Shown: positions 17,501 to 26,443 of the stretch, piece after piece | Layout of the letters: each line of letters begins with the position of its first letter | Position numbering within the stretch: position 1 is the first letter of the stretch | Source: Alteromonas sp. MMG017 | Lineage (GTDB): Bacteria > Pseudomonadota > Gammaproteobacteria > Enterobacterales > Alteromonadaceae | DNA: 64,000 bases | Assembly: GCF_018100795.1 (NCBI RefSeq) | Contig: NZ_JAGJDY010000003.1 | Span: 186,001-250,000, forward strand | Direction of reading: 5' to 3' | Made by a program: the position numbers and the translations under genes | The notes under the pieces: generated by a model | The model's database searches: none | The model's input: only the letters and a program-made list of their open reading frames with translations | Told to the model about the DNA's origin: nothing

Positions 17501-20140
17501 TTAAGGTATATGTGCCAGCGACGCTTTTACCTCCTCGGCTGTTGGCCGAAGCTGTGCTTTCCCCTTTTGCTCTCTGCGTTTACCCAACATATGGAGTAAC
17601 GATGAAGTAATAAACAAAGTAGATGAGGTGCCTATAACAACGGCAAATACCATGGGTACGGCAAAACTATTAACGGCGTCTCCCCCAACTAGCGCCATAG
17701 GTAACAACGCGAGCAACGTGGTTAACGAGGTAAATACCGTTCTGCTAAGCGTGCTATTTACCGCTTCATTAATAATATCAGCCAGCGAGCGCTCTGGGCT
17801 AATTCGCAGTAACTCTCTAACGCGGTCTAACACTACCACTTTATCGTTAATTGAATACCCGATTAAGGCCAGTAGCGCGGCCACCGCGGTAAGATTAAAT
17901 TCAATACCGGTTAAGGCAATAAACCCAATGGTTTTGGTTAAATCAAGCAGCACGGTAAGTAAGGCCGCGGTAGCAAAATGCGCTTCAAACTGAAACCATA
18001 GATAGGCCAGCATACCGCCACCCGCAATCAGCAAAGCCAAAATGGAAAGATCGGCAAAACCATCACTTACTTTCGGCCCCACAACATCAACCTTGTTAAA
18101 TACCACCGTACTGTCAGCGTCTTGTATCACCTGTTTTAGCGCTTCAATGTTGCTGCCTTGCGTGGCAACTGTATTAGCGTCGGTATTTGTACCGGTATTG
18201 GCTCCTGTATTTGCTCCTATATTAGATAAAGCGTTCGATTGTTCCGATACTGGTGCACGTAATAAGTACTGATTCTTTGCGCCATACTCTTGAATAGTAA
18301 TATCTTCAAAGTGGTGCTCTTTTAACACTGTGCGCAACTGTTCCGTAGAAAGCTGCGGCGCAGAAATTTCCATCATAGTGCCGCCAGTAAAGTCTACGCC
18401 ATATTGCAGGCCAGGCTTAACGAAGAGCGCCATTGAGCACAGGGTTAATATCAGTGACACGCTCAACGCTAATTTTTTAGACTTTAAAAAGTTAAACGGC
18501 CCCAATTTATCGGCCATGACTAACAATGGAGAAGATAAATTAATCGGCTCTCTTTGGTGCTTGCGAATTGCCCGTTGCATTAGCAATTTAGTGAGCGCTA
18601 CCGAGGTAAACAGCGAGGTTATCAATCCTATCGCAATGGTTACCGCAAAGCCTTTCACCGGTCCGCTGCCAAAAACAAAAAGCAAGCTAACTGCTATTAG
18701 CGTGGTGAAATTTGAATCTACAATGGTACCAAACGCCTTTTCAAAACCAATTTTAAGCGCGCTACCTGCTGGCCGCCCTTTTTTCGTTTCCTCACGAATA
18801 CGTTCATTAATTAGGATATTCGCATCTACTGCCATGCCCATGGTGAGTATTAGCCCAGCAATACCAGGGAGAGTAAGTGTGGCACCAAAGAGGGTAAGCA
18901 CGCCAAAGACCAGTGCCATATTCACCGTAAGCGCTACACTCGCAATCGCGCCCCAACGGCCATAAATGGCCAGCATAAAGACTAAAACACCCAGTGCCCC
19001 TGCAATGCCGCTTTTCACTCCGGTTTCAATGGCATCGCTTCCTAAATCAGGCCCAACGGTACGCTCTTCAATAATATGCAGTGGAACGGGCAATGCCCCT
19101 GTGCGCAGCATGAGTGCCACATCTTGTGCTTCACTCATGGTAAAGCTACCGGTAATTTCGCCTCTTCCACCGGGAATAACACTATTGATAACTGGTGCAG
19201 TGACTACCGTGTCATCTAATACAACTGCCAGCACGCGGCCTATATTGTTTTTAGTCATGGTGGCGAATTGCCGCGCACCGTCATTATCTAAACGAAACGT
19301 CACCACGGGTTGACTGGTTTCAGGGCTAAACACCGCTGCCGCATCGGTAATATGCTCACCTTCTAGTGCCACATGCTTTTCAAGCAAATACTGCCTGTCG
19401 TTAATGTCACTTCGCGTAAAACTGTCGTTATTGTTCACCTGAGTTTGCCAATGAAAACGCATTTGTGCCGTTGTACCTAGCAAGGCTTTTACATTGGAAG
19501 GGTCTGAAATGCCGGGCATTTGCACTAAAATAGCATCGCTACCTTGGCGGGTAACACTGGGTTCTGTGAGGCCAGTTTCGTCAAGTCGTTTACGCACAAC
19601 TTCGAGGCTGCGATCAATAGCATCTTTTACTACTGCTGCTTGGTATTCCTCAGTAAGCTCAAGGACAATCGCATTCCCTTTTTGGCTAATACCTTTTGCA
19701 GCAATACCTTTTGGAGCAGTGCTTTGCTGGATAACGCTTTGCTGTGTAAGAAGAAGCGCGCTACTACCGTTAGACTGCAGCGACACTTCACTTGCCCGTT
19801 GTTTTACTTTGTAAAGGTCGTCGGGGTTCGAAAGTGTAAATTGAACACTTAGCCCTTGTTTAGAAGCATGTTTAACGTAGCGAATATTTTGTTCTCTTAA
19901 GTCACTAAAAAGCGCTGAAGAATAGGTGTCTAACTGCCGAGCAAATAACGCATCGGTATCCGCTTCTAACAATAAGTGAGAACCACCTTGTAAATCCAAA
20001 CCAAGGGAAAGCGTGTGTTGGCTGTACCACTGTGGTACATGCTGGCGCAGAGAATCGGGTAAAATATTGGGGGCGGCGCTAAGTAGGCCTAGTAATATAA
20101 CTAGCGCATACACCAGGCCACGAAATGAAAATCGTGTCAT
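17501..20140 (-). CDS. secDF: SecD-SecF fusion protein (SecDF-type export factor)
   Basis: 879 residues, a single chain joining SecD (about 1-525) and SecF (about 540-860). The SecD part has TM1, the DLQGGSHLLLE periplasmic motif, ETGLTEPSV, the P1 domain and a six-TM block with MGMAVDANILINERIREE. The SecF part has GLQYGVDFTGG and LLALIGYSINDKVVVLDRVRE. The membrane aspartates that carry proton flux (VDANI, NDKVVV) are kept. SecDF pulls secreted proteins across at the SecYEG channel using the proton gradient. Gammaproteobacteria normally have separate secD and secF beside yajC-tgt; this copy stands alone, so it is probably a second, specialised SecDF. Residues about 637-657 are an Asn-Thr-Gly/Ala repeat inserted in the SecF periplasmic loop. 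Confidence 0.92.
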   Translation of the reverse strand: MTRFSFRGLVYALVILLGLLSAAPNILPDSLRQHVPQWYSQHTLSLGLDLQGGSHLLLEADTDALFARQLDTYSSALFSDLREQNIRYVKHASKQGLSVQFTLSNPDDLYKVKQRASEVSLQSNGSSALLLTQQSVIQQSTAPKGIAAKGISQKGNAIVLELTEEYQAAVVKDAIDRSLEVVRKRLDETGLTEPSVTRQGSDAILVQMPGISDPSNVKALLGTTAQMRFHWQTQVNNNDSFTRSDINDRQYLLEKHVALEGEHITDAAAVFSPETSQPVVTFRLDNDGARQFATMTKNNIGRVLAVVLDDTVVTAPVINSVIPGGRGEITGSFTMSEAQDVALMLRTGALPVPLHIIEERTVGPDLGSDAIETGVKSGIAGALGVLVFMLAIYGRWGAIASVALTVNMALVFGVLTLFGATLTLPGIAGLILTMGMAVDANILINERIREETKKGRPAGSALKIGFEKAFGTIVDSNFTTLIAVSLLFVFGSGPVKGFAVTIAIGLITSLFTSVALTKLLMQRAIRKHQREPINLSSPLLVMADKLGPFNFLKSKKLALSVSLILTLCSMALFVKPGLQYGVDFTGGTMMEISAPQLSTEQLRTVLKEHHFEDITIQEYGAKNQYLLRAPVSEQSNALSNIGANTGANTGTNTDANTVATQGSNIEALKQVIQDADSTVVFNKVDVVGPKVSDGFADLSILALLIAGGGMLAYLWFQFEAHFATAALLTVLLDLTKTIGFIALTGIEFNLTAVAALLALIGYSINDKVVVLDRVRELLRISPERSLADIINEAVNSTLSRTVFTSLTTLLALLPMALVGGDAVNSFAVPMVFAVVIGTSSTLFITSSLLHMLGKRREQKGKAQLRPTAEEVKASLAHIP
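18171..18230. repeat. 12-bp coding minisatellite in secDF
   Basis: Five consecutive 12-bp units (GTATTAGCGTCG, GTATTTGTACCG, GTATTGGCTCCT, GTATTTGCTCCT, ATATTAGATAAA) encode tetrapeptides of the form N-T-(G/D/V)-A or N-I-G-A on the minus strand. Unit length is a multiple of three, so copy-number change would lengthen or shorten the protein without a frameshift. Confidence 0.8.
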
Positions 20141-20210
20141 AAAAAGTCCTGCAATAAACCTTTAAAAAATGAGAAGCACTGCAAGTGCAGCGCGTGATAT
20201 CAGTAAGGTA

Positions 20211-20618
20211 TTACAGAGAAGAAGGCGGGCCGCGACTCGATATGCCCTTCCAGTGAAAGGTAATATATTCAAAAGGTTTGCTAAAGATAGCACCCGAGAA
20301 GTTGACGAGAACTATATTGAGTCGATACCCGCCGGGCAGTAGATGTTGATCAGAATTATCTACATCAGCGTCTTGCTGTTGACTATGCTGGGCAAACCCA
20401 AAGCGCGTAGCAACAGAAAGTCCAAAATCGGAAAAGGATATCTGCGGGGTTTGTTCGTTAAACGAAGCCGTATCATTCGTGGAATAAGCTGAAAATGGTG
20501 CGCTGAATACAAGCACCGACACCACAATAGAAAACACCCACGCGTAAACTGAAGACGCGTAGTTTTTCTGAAATGATGAGTGATCGTCATTGAGACGTTC
20601 AGGCTTGAAACGATGCAT
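20211..20618 (-). CDS. hypothetical protein with N-terminal membrane segment, upstream of secDF
   Basis: 135 residues; not recognised. Residues about 24-45 (VYAWVFSIVVSVLVFSAPFSAYS) are hydrophobic and end in a signal-peptidase-like site, so the protein is probably exported or membrane-anchored with a periplasmic remainder. The middle is rich in Gln, Asp and Ser. It is read in the same direction as secDF and ends 70 bases before it with no terminator between, so an operon is likely. An overlapping frame (20360-20686) is also open but has no such features. It may be a lineage-specific partner of secDF; this is inference. Confidence 0.55.
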   Translation of the reverse strand: MHRFKPERLNDDHSSFQKNYASSVYAWVFSIVVSVLVFSAPFSAYSTNDTASFNEQTPQISFSDFGLSVATRFGFAQHSQQQDADVDNSDQHLLPGGYRLNIVLVNFSGAIFSKPFEYITFHWKGISSRGPPSSL

Positions 20619-20759
20619 GAGAGCGGTAGTGATAACTTTTTATTATTCCGTTGCGCTGTATATGGGTATGAAATAGTAAAAATCAAACCGAAGAATACTA
20701 ATCTCTTTGTCTACTAACACGGTATAAACAATGTTAATCACCATGTTAAGGAGAACATC

Positions 20760-21284
20760 ATGTTTAGCGCCGTACCTACTCTGGATATACTGCTTAAAGG
20801 CTTACTGCTAACCACCATGAGCATGTTTTGGGTGGTGTTGCTGGTACGAGTGAATGGACTACGTTCTTTTTCAAAAATGACCAATTTTGATTTCGTGATG
20901 ACAGTGGCAGTAGGTTCGTTACTAGCAAGTGCGTCTCAAACCAATAGTTGGAGCGCGTTCTTTCAGGCCATGATTGCTATGGCAGCACTGTTCTTAGTGC
21001 AGTTCGTAACAGCACGATTACGCAGACGCTCCGATAAAATTGAAGCACTGATGCAAAATACCCCTGTTATATTAATGCGCGACGGTGAAATTATTGATTC
21101 CGCGCTAGCTGAAACCCGGGTGGCTCGTAGCGATCTTATGGCAAAGCTTCGAGAAGCAAACGTACTAGACATGCAACAGGTTAGAGCGGTAGTGCTGGAA
21201 ACCACAGGCGACATTTCAGTGCTTCATGGCAACCATTGTGCAGATGAAGTGCTAGAAGGGACGAGAACAATTCAAAAAGAGTAA
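20760..21284 (+). CDS. DUF421 (YetF/YcaP-family) membrane protein
   Basis: 174 residues with an AAGGAG ribosome-binding site before the ATG. Two or three N-terminal membrane segments (about 8-28, 45-60, 65-84) are followed by a small cytosolic alpha/beta domain. Family marks are LVRVNGLRSFSKMTNFDFVMTVAVGS and the later PVILMRDGEI and VRAVVLETTGDISVLHG. Members are inner-membrane proteins; some Bacillus homologues act in spores. The cellular role in proteobacteria is not established. It is divergent from the secDF operon and convergent with the AraC-type gene. Confidence 0.88.
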   Translation: MFSAVPTLDILLKGLLLTTMSMFWVVLLVRVNGLRSFSKMTNFDFVMTVAVGSLLASASQTNSWSAFFQAMIAMAALFLVQFVTARLRRRSDKIEALMQNTPVILMRDGEIIDSALAETRVARSDLMAKLREANVLDMQQVRAVVLETTGDISVLHGNHCADEVLEGTRTIQKE

Positions 21285-21311
21285 GGCTCTGTTTAATCTG
21301 CGTTGATTGTT

Positions 21312-22511
21312 TTATAGGTTCGGCACACTATAAGTCATCGTACTCCCCTGTTTCCTATATTCATTCGGCATTTGCCCTGAGATAGCTTTAAACACCCGAT
21401 TGAATGTTGCTAAGGATGAAAACCCACTCTCTAATGCTATTACTAAAATACTCCATTGCTGGCATTCGTTATCTCGTAATAGTTGCTTAGCATGCTTTAC
21501 CCTAAACTGATTCACAAACAAGTTAAAGTTGGCCGCAGCAAAGTAGCCTCTTATGGCTTTACTGACTTTATATTCCGAGGTATTTAACGCTTGCGCTAAA
21601 TGAGCTATTTTTAAATTTGGTTGTAAAAATATTTTTTCTTGATGAATTAACGTATTTATTCCTTTCACGATAGCCATATCAATTGCTTCATCTTGTTGTA
21701 TTGCGTCGCCCTCACTACTAGTGCTAGTAAGATAAGAAGAATCAGAGATGACGACATTTAATGACTGACTAGGTGTGCCAGCGTTCACTTGGTTTCGTGG
21801 TTCATTCTGTTGGTGGTTTTTTATTTGTCCACGTAGCTGAACACTCATTTTTTGCGAGTGAACCACGTACTGAATGGCGCCAAGAATTAGCATTGCCGAA
21901 GAACATATTAACCAAGGTGCATAATATTCAATCTCTGTAGGCGTGAATAGAAATTTAGGTAATATTGATGAGTTAAATAGGCCAAGAAAAAAGGCTGTGG
22001 CAAAGACTATCGACTGGCGCTTTTGGATGCTATTTTTGTTCTCGAACCCGCGCAAAGCTTCCCAAAACGACAACGCTAAAATGCTTGATGAAAGCAAGGT
22101 CGTAATTTCATTCATTCCCTGTTTAAGTTTAAGCATCTGTGCTTGGTTTAACAGGTGTGTAATATCGCTCGATACTACTAAGTGCCACGTTTGATTAAAT
22201 ATCACTAACCCTGCTACCACAAGTGCTACCGCAATATGCCTGCGGCTTAAGGGCTTATGTTCTCGAAATAGCGTTCTTGCAATTAACCAAACCACATTGC
22301 ATGTGGCACAGGTTGCTAGCCCAATAACATACTGATACACGCCAAGAGTATCAGCACTTAATTTCTGCGTGGCCACCATACAAAGCGATGCACTAAATAT
22401 GGCGACTAAATAGTTTACCGATTGCTTATCATTTTTGAATGCATGGGTAAGCATTATGCTCAAACTACAGCACACTAAAAGGTAATAAGGTAAATCGCTT
22501 TGCCACGCCAC
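21312..22511 (-). CDS. membrane-anchored AraC-family transcriptional regulator
   Basis: 399 residues. Residues 1 to about 215 contain roughly seven hydrophobic segments. A charged linker follows (about 220-275), then an AraC-type helix-turn-helix domain (about 290-390) with IAHLAQALNTSEYKVSKAIRG, FNLFVNQFRVKHAKQLL and ALESGFSSLATFNRVFKAISG. This 7TM-plus-AraC architecture is common in marine gammaproteobacteria and Bacteroidetes, where the membrane part presumably senses a signal and the DNA-binding part acts at the membrane. The likely target is the divergent DUF2306 gene, whose start is 200 bases away; this is inferred from position only. Confidence 0.88.
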   Translation of the reverse strand: MAWQSDLPYYLLVCCSLSIMLTHAFKNDKQSVNYLVAIFSASLCMVATQKLSADTLGVYQYVIGLATCATCNVVWLIARTLFREHKPLSRRHIAVALVVAGLVIFNQTWHLVVSSDITHLLNQAQMLKLKQGMNEITTLLSSSILALSFWEALRGFENKNSIQKRQSIVFATAFFLGLFNSSILPKFLFTPTEIEYYAPWLICSSAMLILGAIQYVVHSQKMSVQLRGQIKNHQQNEPRNQVNAGTPSQSLNVVISDSSYLTSTSSEGDAIQQDEAIDMAIVKGINTLIHQEKIFLQPNLKIAHLAQALNTSEYKVSKAIRGYFAAANFNLFVNQFRVKHAKQLLRDNECQQWSILVIALESGFSSLATFNRVFKAISGQMPNEYRKQGSTMTYSVPNL

Positions 22512-22710
22512 AGGGGTTCTACGCCTTAATATATATCTCTGTCCTCAGTGTAAGAAGAATCGCCGCTAAGCACAAAAGAACTTTGTTAAGGAGTATGTCA
22601 AAAGTCCCAACTAAAGGTATTCATTTTTCGAATTTGAGAAGAATGAGCCCTTATTTTCTTTACGATAGAGGGACATTAAAGGGCAAAGCATTTATTCAAG
22701 AGGCAAAGAC

Positions 22711-23610
22711 ATGTTGGCGAAAAGTACCTTAGCACCCAATTCTATAAACCCTGAAACCCTAGCATCTGATCCACTAACACCTACTACCTTATCGGCCGCA
22801 TCGAAGCTGTACGATACCAGTCAGAAAATAGGATTTTCTTGCTTGCTTATCACACAAGCTTTCTTTGTGAGTTACCTGATTGCAGGTTATGGCTTTACAG
22901 GTATAACCCAAGGGGTATCTCAATGGAATCGCTTTAACAGCACGGCCTTTGTTGCGGGAGATTCACTTGGCAATGCCATGTATGGTGCACATGTTTTATT
23001 GGCGATAGTGATGATCATTGGCGGAAGCTTGCAACTTATTCCAGTCATTAGGCGTAAATATAAAACCTTTCATAAATACAATGGCCGGCTTTTTGTCACT
23101 CTTGCATGCAGTATTTCATTAGCAGGTATGTATCTTCTTCTATCCAGGGGCACCGTAGGCAACCCTTTGCTACATGGGTTAACGGCTTTTTCGGGCGGAA
23201 TGGTGATTGTAAGTAGTTTCTTTGCGATTCGCGCGATAAGAAACGCCAATGTGGCACTACATCAACGATGGGCGCTACATTTATTTTTAGCCGCCAATGG
23301 CGTGCTCTTTTTTAGGCTGTTCATTTTCGCTTGGATGACATTATTTGGCACTCTTGGTATTAATACCGCAAACTTTACTGGCCCTGCAGTAATAAGTGTA
23401 AGTGTGCTGTCCTACGTAGCACCTCATATTATTGCGCAGCTAATATGGATGGTTAACGTTAATGCTACCGACAGTGCTATTGGCAATAGCAATCGAACTT
23501 CCCTACTAAAACACCTCATAAGCGTAACGCTGTTGGTTGTCTCTGCTATCTTTCTTATTGGTCTTTTTGGCTTAACATTGGGGAGCTGGTATCCGGCAGT
23601 TATCGCCTAG
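22711..23610 (+). CDS. DUF2306 membrane protein
   Basis: 299 residues with about seven membrane segments from residue 40. Family marks are GDSLGNAMYGAHVLLAIVM, GGSLQLIPVIRRKYKTFHKYNGRLF and ALHQRWALHLFLA, with conserved His residues in membrane helices (GAH, FHKYNGR, LHQRW). The function of DUF2306 is not established; the histidines might bind haem or metal. An AGAGG site precedes the ATG. The gene is divergent from a membrane AraC-type regulator and ends in a bidirectional hairpin terminator. Confidence 0.87.
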   Translation: MLAKSTLAPNSINPETLASDPLTPTTLSAASKLYDTSQKIGFSCLLITQAFFVSYLIAGYGFTGITQGVSQWNRFNSTAFVAGDSLGNAMYGAHVLLAIVMIIGGSLQLIPVIRRKYKTFHKYNGRLFVTLACSISLAGMYLLLSRGTVGNPLLHGLTAFSGGMVIVSSFFAIRAIRNANVALHQRWALHLFLAANGVLFFRLFIFAWMTLFGTLGINTANFTGPAVISVSVLSYVAPHIIAQLIWMVNVNATDSAIGNSNRTSLLKHLISVTLLVVSAIFLIGLFGLTLGSWYPAVIA

Positions 23611-23670
23611 GGTTTGCTATAATATTTCTGGCTAGGCATTTGTACATTTCCCTTTTTTCTAAACAAACAA

Positions 23671-23696
23671 AAAAGCCCTCAAAACAGAGGGCTTTT
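23671..23696. terminator. bidirectional terminator between DUF2306 gene and YebC-family gene
   Basis: A 10-bp inverted repeat AAAAGCCCTC / GAGGGCTTTT with a six-base loop has A and T tracts on both sides. It serves the two convergent genes. Confidence 0.9.
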
Positions 23697-23721
23697 AAAT
23701 AACGTAGCGTACTAAAAGCGT

Positions 23722-24444
23722 TTAGTTCGGTGTTATACCATTATGGTAAACGTCTTGTACGTCGTCGCAGTCGTTCAACATGTCCATGAATTTTTCGAAC
23801 ATAGGCATGTCTTCTTCGCTGATCTCTGATTCCGTTTGCGGGATCCAGCTCATCTCTTCTGCGTCGAAGCTAATATCTGGGTAGGCTTGGGTAAGTGCAG
23901 TTTTAACTTGGAAGTACTCAGTATGCGGCGCATAAACGGTAATTTTGCCGTCTTCGCCTTCCACTTCAGTCACATCAACATCTGCTTCCATCAAAACTTC
24001 TAAAATAGCGTCTTCGTCGTCGCCATCAAATTGGAATACGGCTTGGTGATCGAACATGTGCGACACCGCGCCTTGTGCGCCAAGCTTTGCATTAGTTTTA
24101 GTAAAGCAGTTACGTACTTCAGTAATGGTACGGTTAGCGTTGTCAGAAAGACAATCCACAATAACCATGCAGTTGCCTGGGCCGAAACCTTCATAACGCA
24201 TAGGTTGAAAGTCTTCACCCGCGCCACCAGCGGCTTTATCAATAGCTTTATCGATAACGTGACCTGGTACTTGGTCTTTTTTCGCTTTTTCCATTAAACG
24301 GCGAAGTGATAAGTTAGTATCTGGATCGGCGCCGCCGTTTTTAGCACACACGTAAATTTCTTTACCGTACTTAGAATACACTTTAGTTTTCGCGCCAGCG
24401 GTCTTGGCCATGGCGGCTTTTCTTACTTCGAATGCTCTTCCCAT
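23722..24444 (-). CDS. YebC/PmpR-family protein (YeeN-like)
   Basis: 240 residues. It starts [20 protein letters not shown] and has [19 protein letters not shown], the RYEGFGPG block and the C-terminal DVQDVYHNG, all typical of the YebC family. The N-terminal divergence from YebC (no MAGHSKW start) fits the YeeN branch. YebC proteins are described as DNA-binding regulators and, more recently, as translation factors that help ribosomes on proline-rich stretches; which applies to this branch is unclear. It is probably a single-gene unit, with zapE 120 bases upstream on the same strand. Confidence 0.9.
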   Translation of the reverse strand: MGRAFEVRKAAMAKTAGAKTKVYSKYGKEIYVCAKNGGADPDTNLSLRRLMEKAKKDQVPGHVIDKAIDKAAGGAGEDFQPMRYEGFGPGNCMVIVDCLSDNANRTITEVRNCFTKTNAKLGAQGAVSHMFDHQAVFQFDGDDEDAILEVLMEADVDVTEVEGEDGKITVYAPHTEYFQVKTALTQAYPDISFDAEEMSWIPQTESEISEEDMPMFEKFMDMLNDCDDVQDVYHNGITPN

Positions 24445-24564
24445 CTTAAGATTCTCTTTTTTACAAATGGAGTTCTGCCATCAGTAGCAGAAAAAATTGA
24501 GCAAATTCTACCGATTTTATGCCCAACAATACAGTGCCACGGGCACTCTCGCTGTTTTTATTCG

Positions 24565-25662
24565 TTAAGGTAAGTGCTCAGTGGCTAAGTATTCGTGCGA
24601 TTGCATTTCGCTCAAACGGCTTAAACAGCGTCTAAATTCAAAGTTTAGCAACCCCTCGCCGTACAAATTGTCCATCGCGACTTCGGCAGAAATAATCAGC
24701 TTTACATGGCGTTCGTAAAATTCATCTACCATGGCAATAAAGCGGCGTGCAACATCGTCATTGTGTTGACCCATCTCTTTTACGTTAGCCAATAACACTG
24801 AGTGGTAACAACGACTTAGCTCGATATAATCGCTTTGACTTCGCGGGCCACCGCACAGCGCATTAAATTCTATCATTAACACACCATCAGCATCTCTAAG
24901 GGTGTCTATTTGCCTGTTATTCACTTCTATTGTTTGGTTTTCTGAACCCGCTTCAGGTGCTAGCTGCGTAAAGTAACTATGTAAATTCTTAATCGCATCG
25001 CCATCAAGGGGGTAATGATAAATTTCTGCTTGTTCAAGAGTACGAAGCCGATAGTCCACACCACTATCTACATTTATCACACGTGTATTTTGATTGATTA
25101 AATCGATAGCCGGTAAAAAGCGTGCACGCTGAAGGCCATTTTTGTACAAGTCATCTGGAACAATGTTTGATGTTGCCACCAGCACAATGCCATAGCCGAA
25201 AAGCTCTTCCATTAGCGTGCCTAAGATCATGGCATCGGTAATGTCAGATACAAAAAACTCATCAAAACAAATTACCTTGGTTTCTTTGGCTAACTTGGCC
25301 GCAATGGTTTTTAACGGGTCTTGTGCGTTGGTAAGCTGCTTAAGCTCGTCATGAATTCGGTGCATAAACCGGTGAAAGTGCACACGCATTTTATTTTCAA
25401 ACGGCAGGCAATCGTAAAAGGTATCTACCAAATAGGTTTTTCCTCTACCTACACCGCCATAAAAGTAAATACCTTGAATGCCAGCGTTCTTTTGGCCTTT
25501 ACCAAATGCCGACTTAAGCTTTACCCGCCACGTATGTTTTTTCTCTGGCTGGGTTAACTCCTCAAATAAACGCTGTAATTCTTTAACCGCATTTTCTTGT
25601 GCTGCATCGTACTGAAATTCAGGCGACGTCAAATCTGCTTGATATTTTTCCCATGGCGTCAT
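24565..25662 (-). CDS. zapE: cell division protein ZapE (AFG1-like ATPase)
   Basis: 365 residues. The Walker A motif is GVGRGKTYLVD near residue 69, followed by MRVHFHRFMHRIHDEL and Walker B VICFDEFFVSD; FGYGIVLVATSNIVPDDLY gives the sensor region. ZapE is a cytosolic ATPase that associates with the Z-ring in E. coli and is related to mitochondrial AFG1. Its setting, divergent from zapG-degQ-degS, is the same as in E. coli (yhcM-yhcB-degQ-degS), which makes orthology secure. Confidence 0.94.
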   Translation of the reverse strand: MTPWEKYQADLTSPEFQYDAAQENAVKELQRLFEELTQPEKKHTWRVKLKSAFGKGQKNAGIQGIYFYGGVGRGKTYLVDTFYDCLPFENKMRVHFHRFMHRIHDELKQLTNAQDPLKTIAAKLAKETKVICFDEFFVSDITDAMILGTLMEELFGYGIVLVATSNIVPDDLYKNGLQRARFLPAIDLINQNTRVINVDSGVDYRLRTLEQAEIYHYPLDGDAIKNLHSYFTQLAPEAGSENQTIEVNNRQIDTLRDADGVLMIEFNALCGGPRSQSDYIELSRCYHSVLLANVKEMGQHNDDVARRFIAMVDEFYERHVKLIISAEVAMDNLYGEGLLNFEFRRCLSRLSEMQSHEYLATEHLP

Positions 25663-25925
25663 CGCCTATTCCACTCCCGCAAAATGTCAATAGTGGCCGT
25701 GGCTGCACCGACCTGCTTGAAATTATCAATTATGACCTTAATTTTAATGGAAATCACGGTAGAATCGTACCTAGTTAATTTGCATAGCTCGTATAAACAC
25801 AATTAATGCGATCTCTATGCGCTTTTCATACTGGCTCTTGCTATATTCAAGTAATGGTCGAATGCATTAGGTAGCACGTATCAAGGTGTACTTAATGTGA
25901 GTAGTACGTTAATTCGGAGAATAGA

Positions 25926-26363
25926 ATGGAACTGTTAGTGTCTCTTGCTTTACTAGTGGTGGGTTTAATCATTGGCTTTTTTATAGGTCGTTTTGTACAA
26001 ACCAAAACGGGCGGGAATAACGCGGCTCAAACAGAGCAGCAAGTGAAAGAGATATTAGCTCAGCAAGCTCAACATCACATTCATCAAACCCGTCAAAGCC
26101 TTGAAGGTATTGAAGGTCAGTGCGAAACACTGAAGCAACAAATTGAAGAATACGAAGCATTGCTTACGCAAAGCAGTGACGATGAAGACGCCAAAGTGCC
26201 CTTTTATGGCGAACAAGCGACGTCTTACCTTCGCAACAATTTAAAAAGTTCTGAAAAGTCTAAAGTGAATAAAGTATCCGACACCCAACCAAAAGATTTT
26301 GCGAATTCAGGGTCGGGGCTATTCGTCGGCGGTTCTGAGCAATCTACCGCAGACAAGTCATAA
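25926..26363 (+). CDS. zapG: ZapG/YhcB-like envelope division protein (DUF1043)
   Basis: 145 residues. One N-terminal membrane helix (about 3-23, ending GFFIGRFVQTK) is followed by a coiled coil (about 35-80, EQQVKEILAQQAQHHIHQ ... LKQQIEEYEALL) and a low-complexity tail. This is the DUF1043 architecture. In E. coli YhcB is an inner-membrane protein tied to divisome and envelope growth. The gene sits between zapE and degQ as in E. coli. It reads toward degQ with 80 bases between, which include a candidate sigma-E promoter. Confidence 0.9.
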   Translation: MELLVSLALLVVGLIIGFFIGRFVQTKTGGNNAAQTEQQVKEILAQQAQHHIHQTRQSLEGIEGQCETLKQQIEEYEALLTQSSDDEDAKVPFYGEQATSYLRNNLKSSEKSKVNKVSDTQPKDFANSGSGLFVGGSEQSTADKS

Positions 26364-26367
26364 TTTA

Positions 26368-26396
26368 GGAACTTTTTCAGTTATTTCAGAGTCTTT
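26368..26396 (+). promoter_or_regulatory. candidate sigma-E promoter of degQ
   Basis: GGAACTT (26368-26374) matches the known sigma-E -35 consensus exactly. After 16 bases comes GTCTTT (26391-26396), resembling the GTCAAA-type -10. Predicted start near 26402 gives a leader of about 40 bases to the degQ ATG at 26444. Sigma-E controls envelope-stress proteases such as degP in E. coli. Confidence 0.65.
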
Positions 26397-26443
26397 AGTA
26401 AAATGATTCAATATCGCAATAACCTGAAGGAGTATAAGCGAGC

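Noticed and set aside
18330..18965. 211-codon open frame opposite secDF
   Set aside because: Antisense shadow of the SecDF coding region with no recognisable domain or ribosome-binding site.
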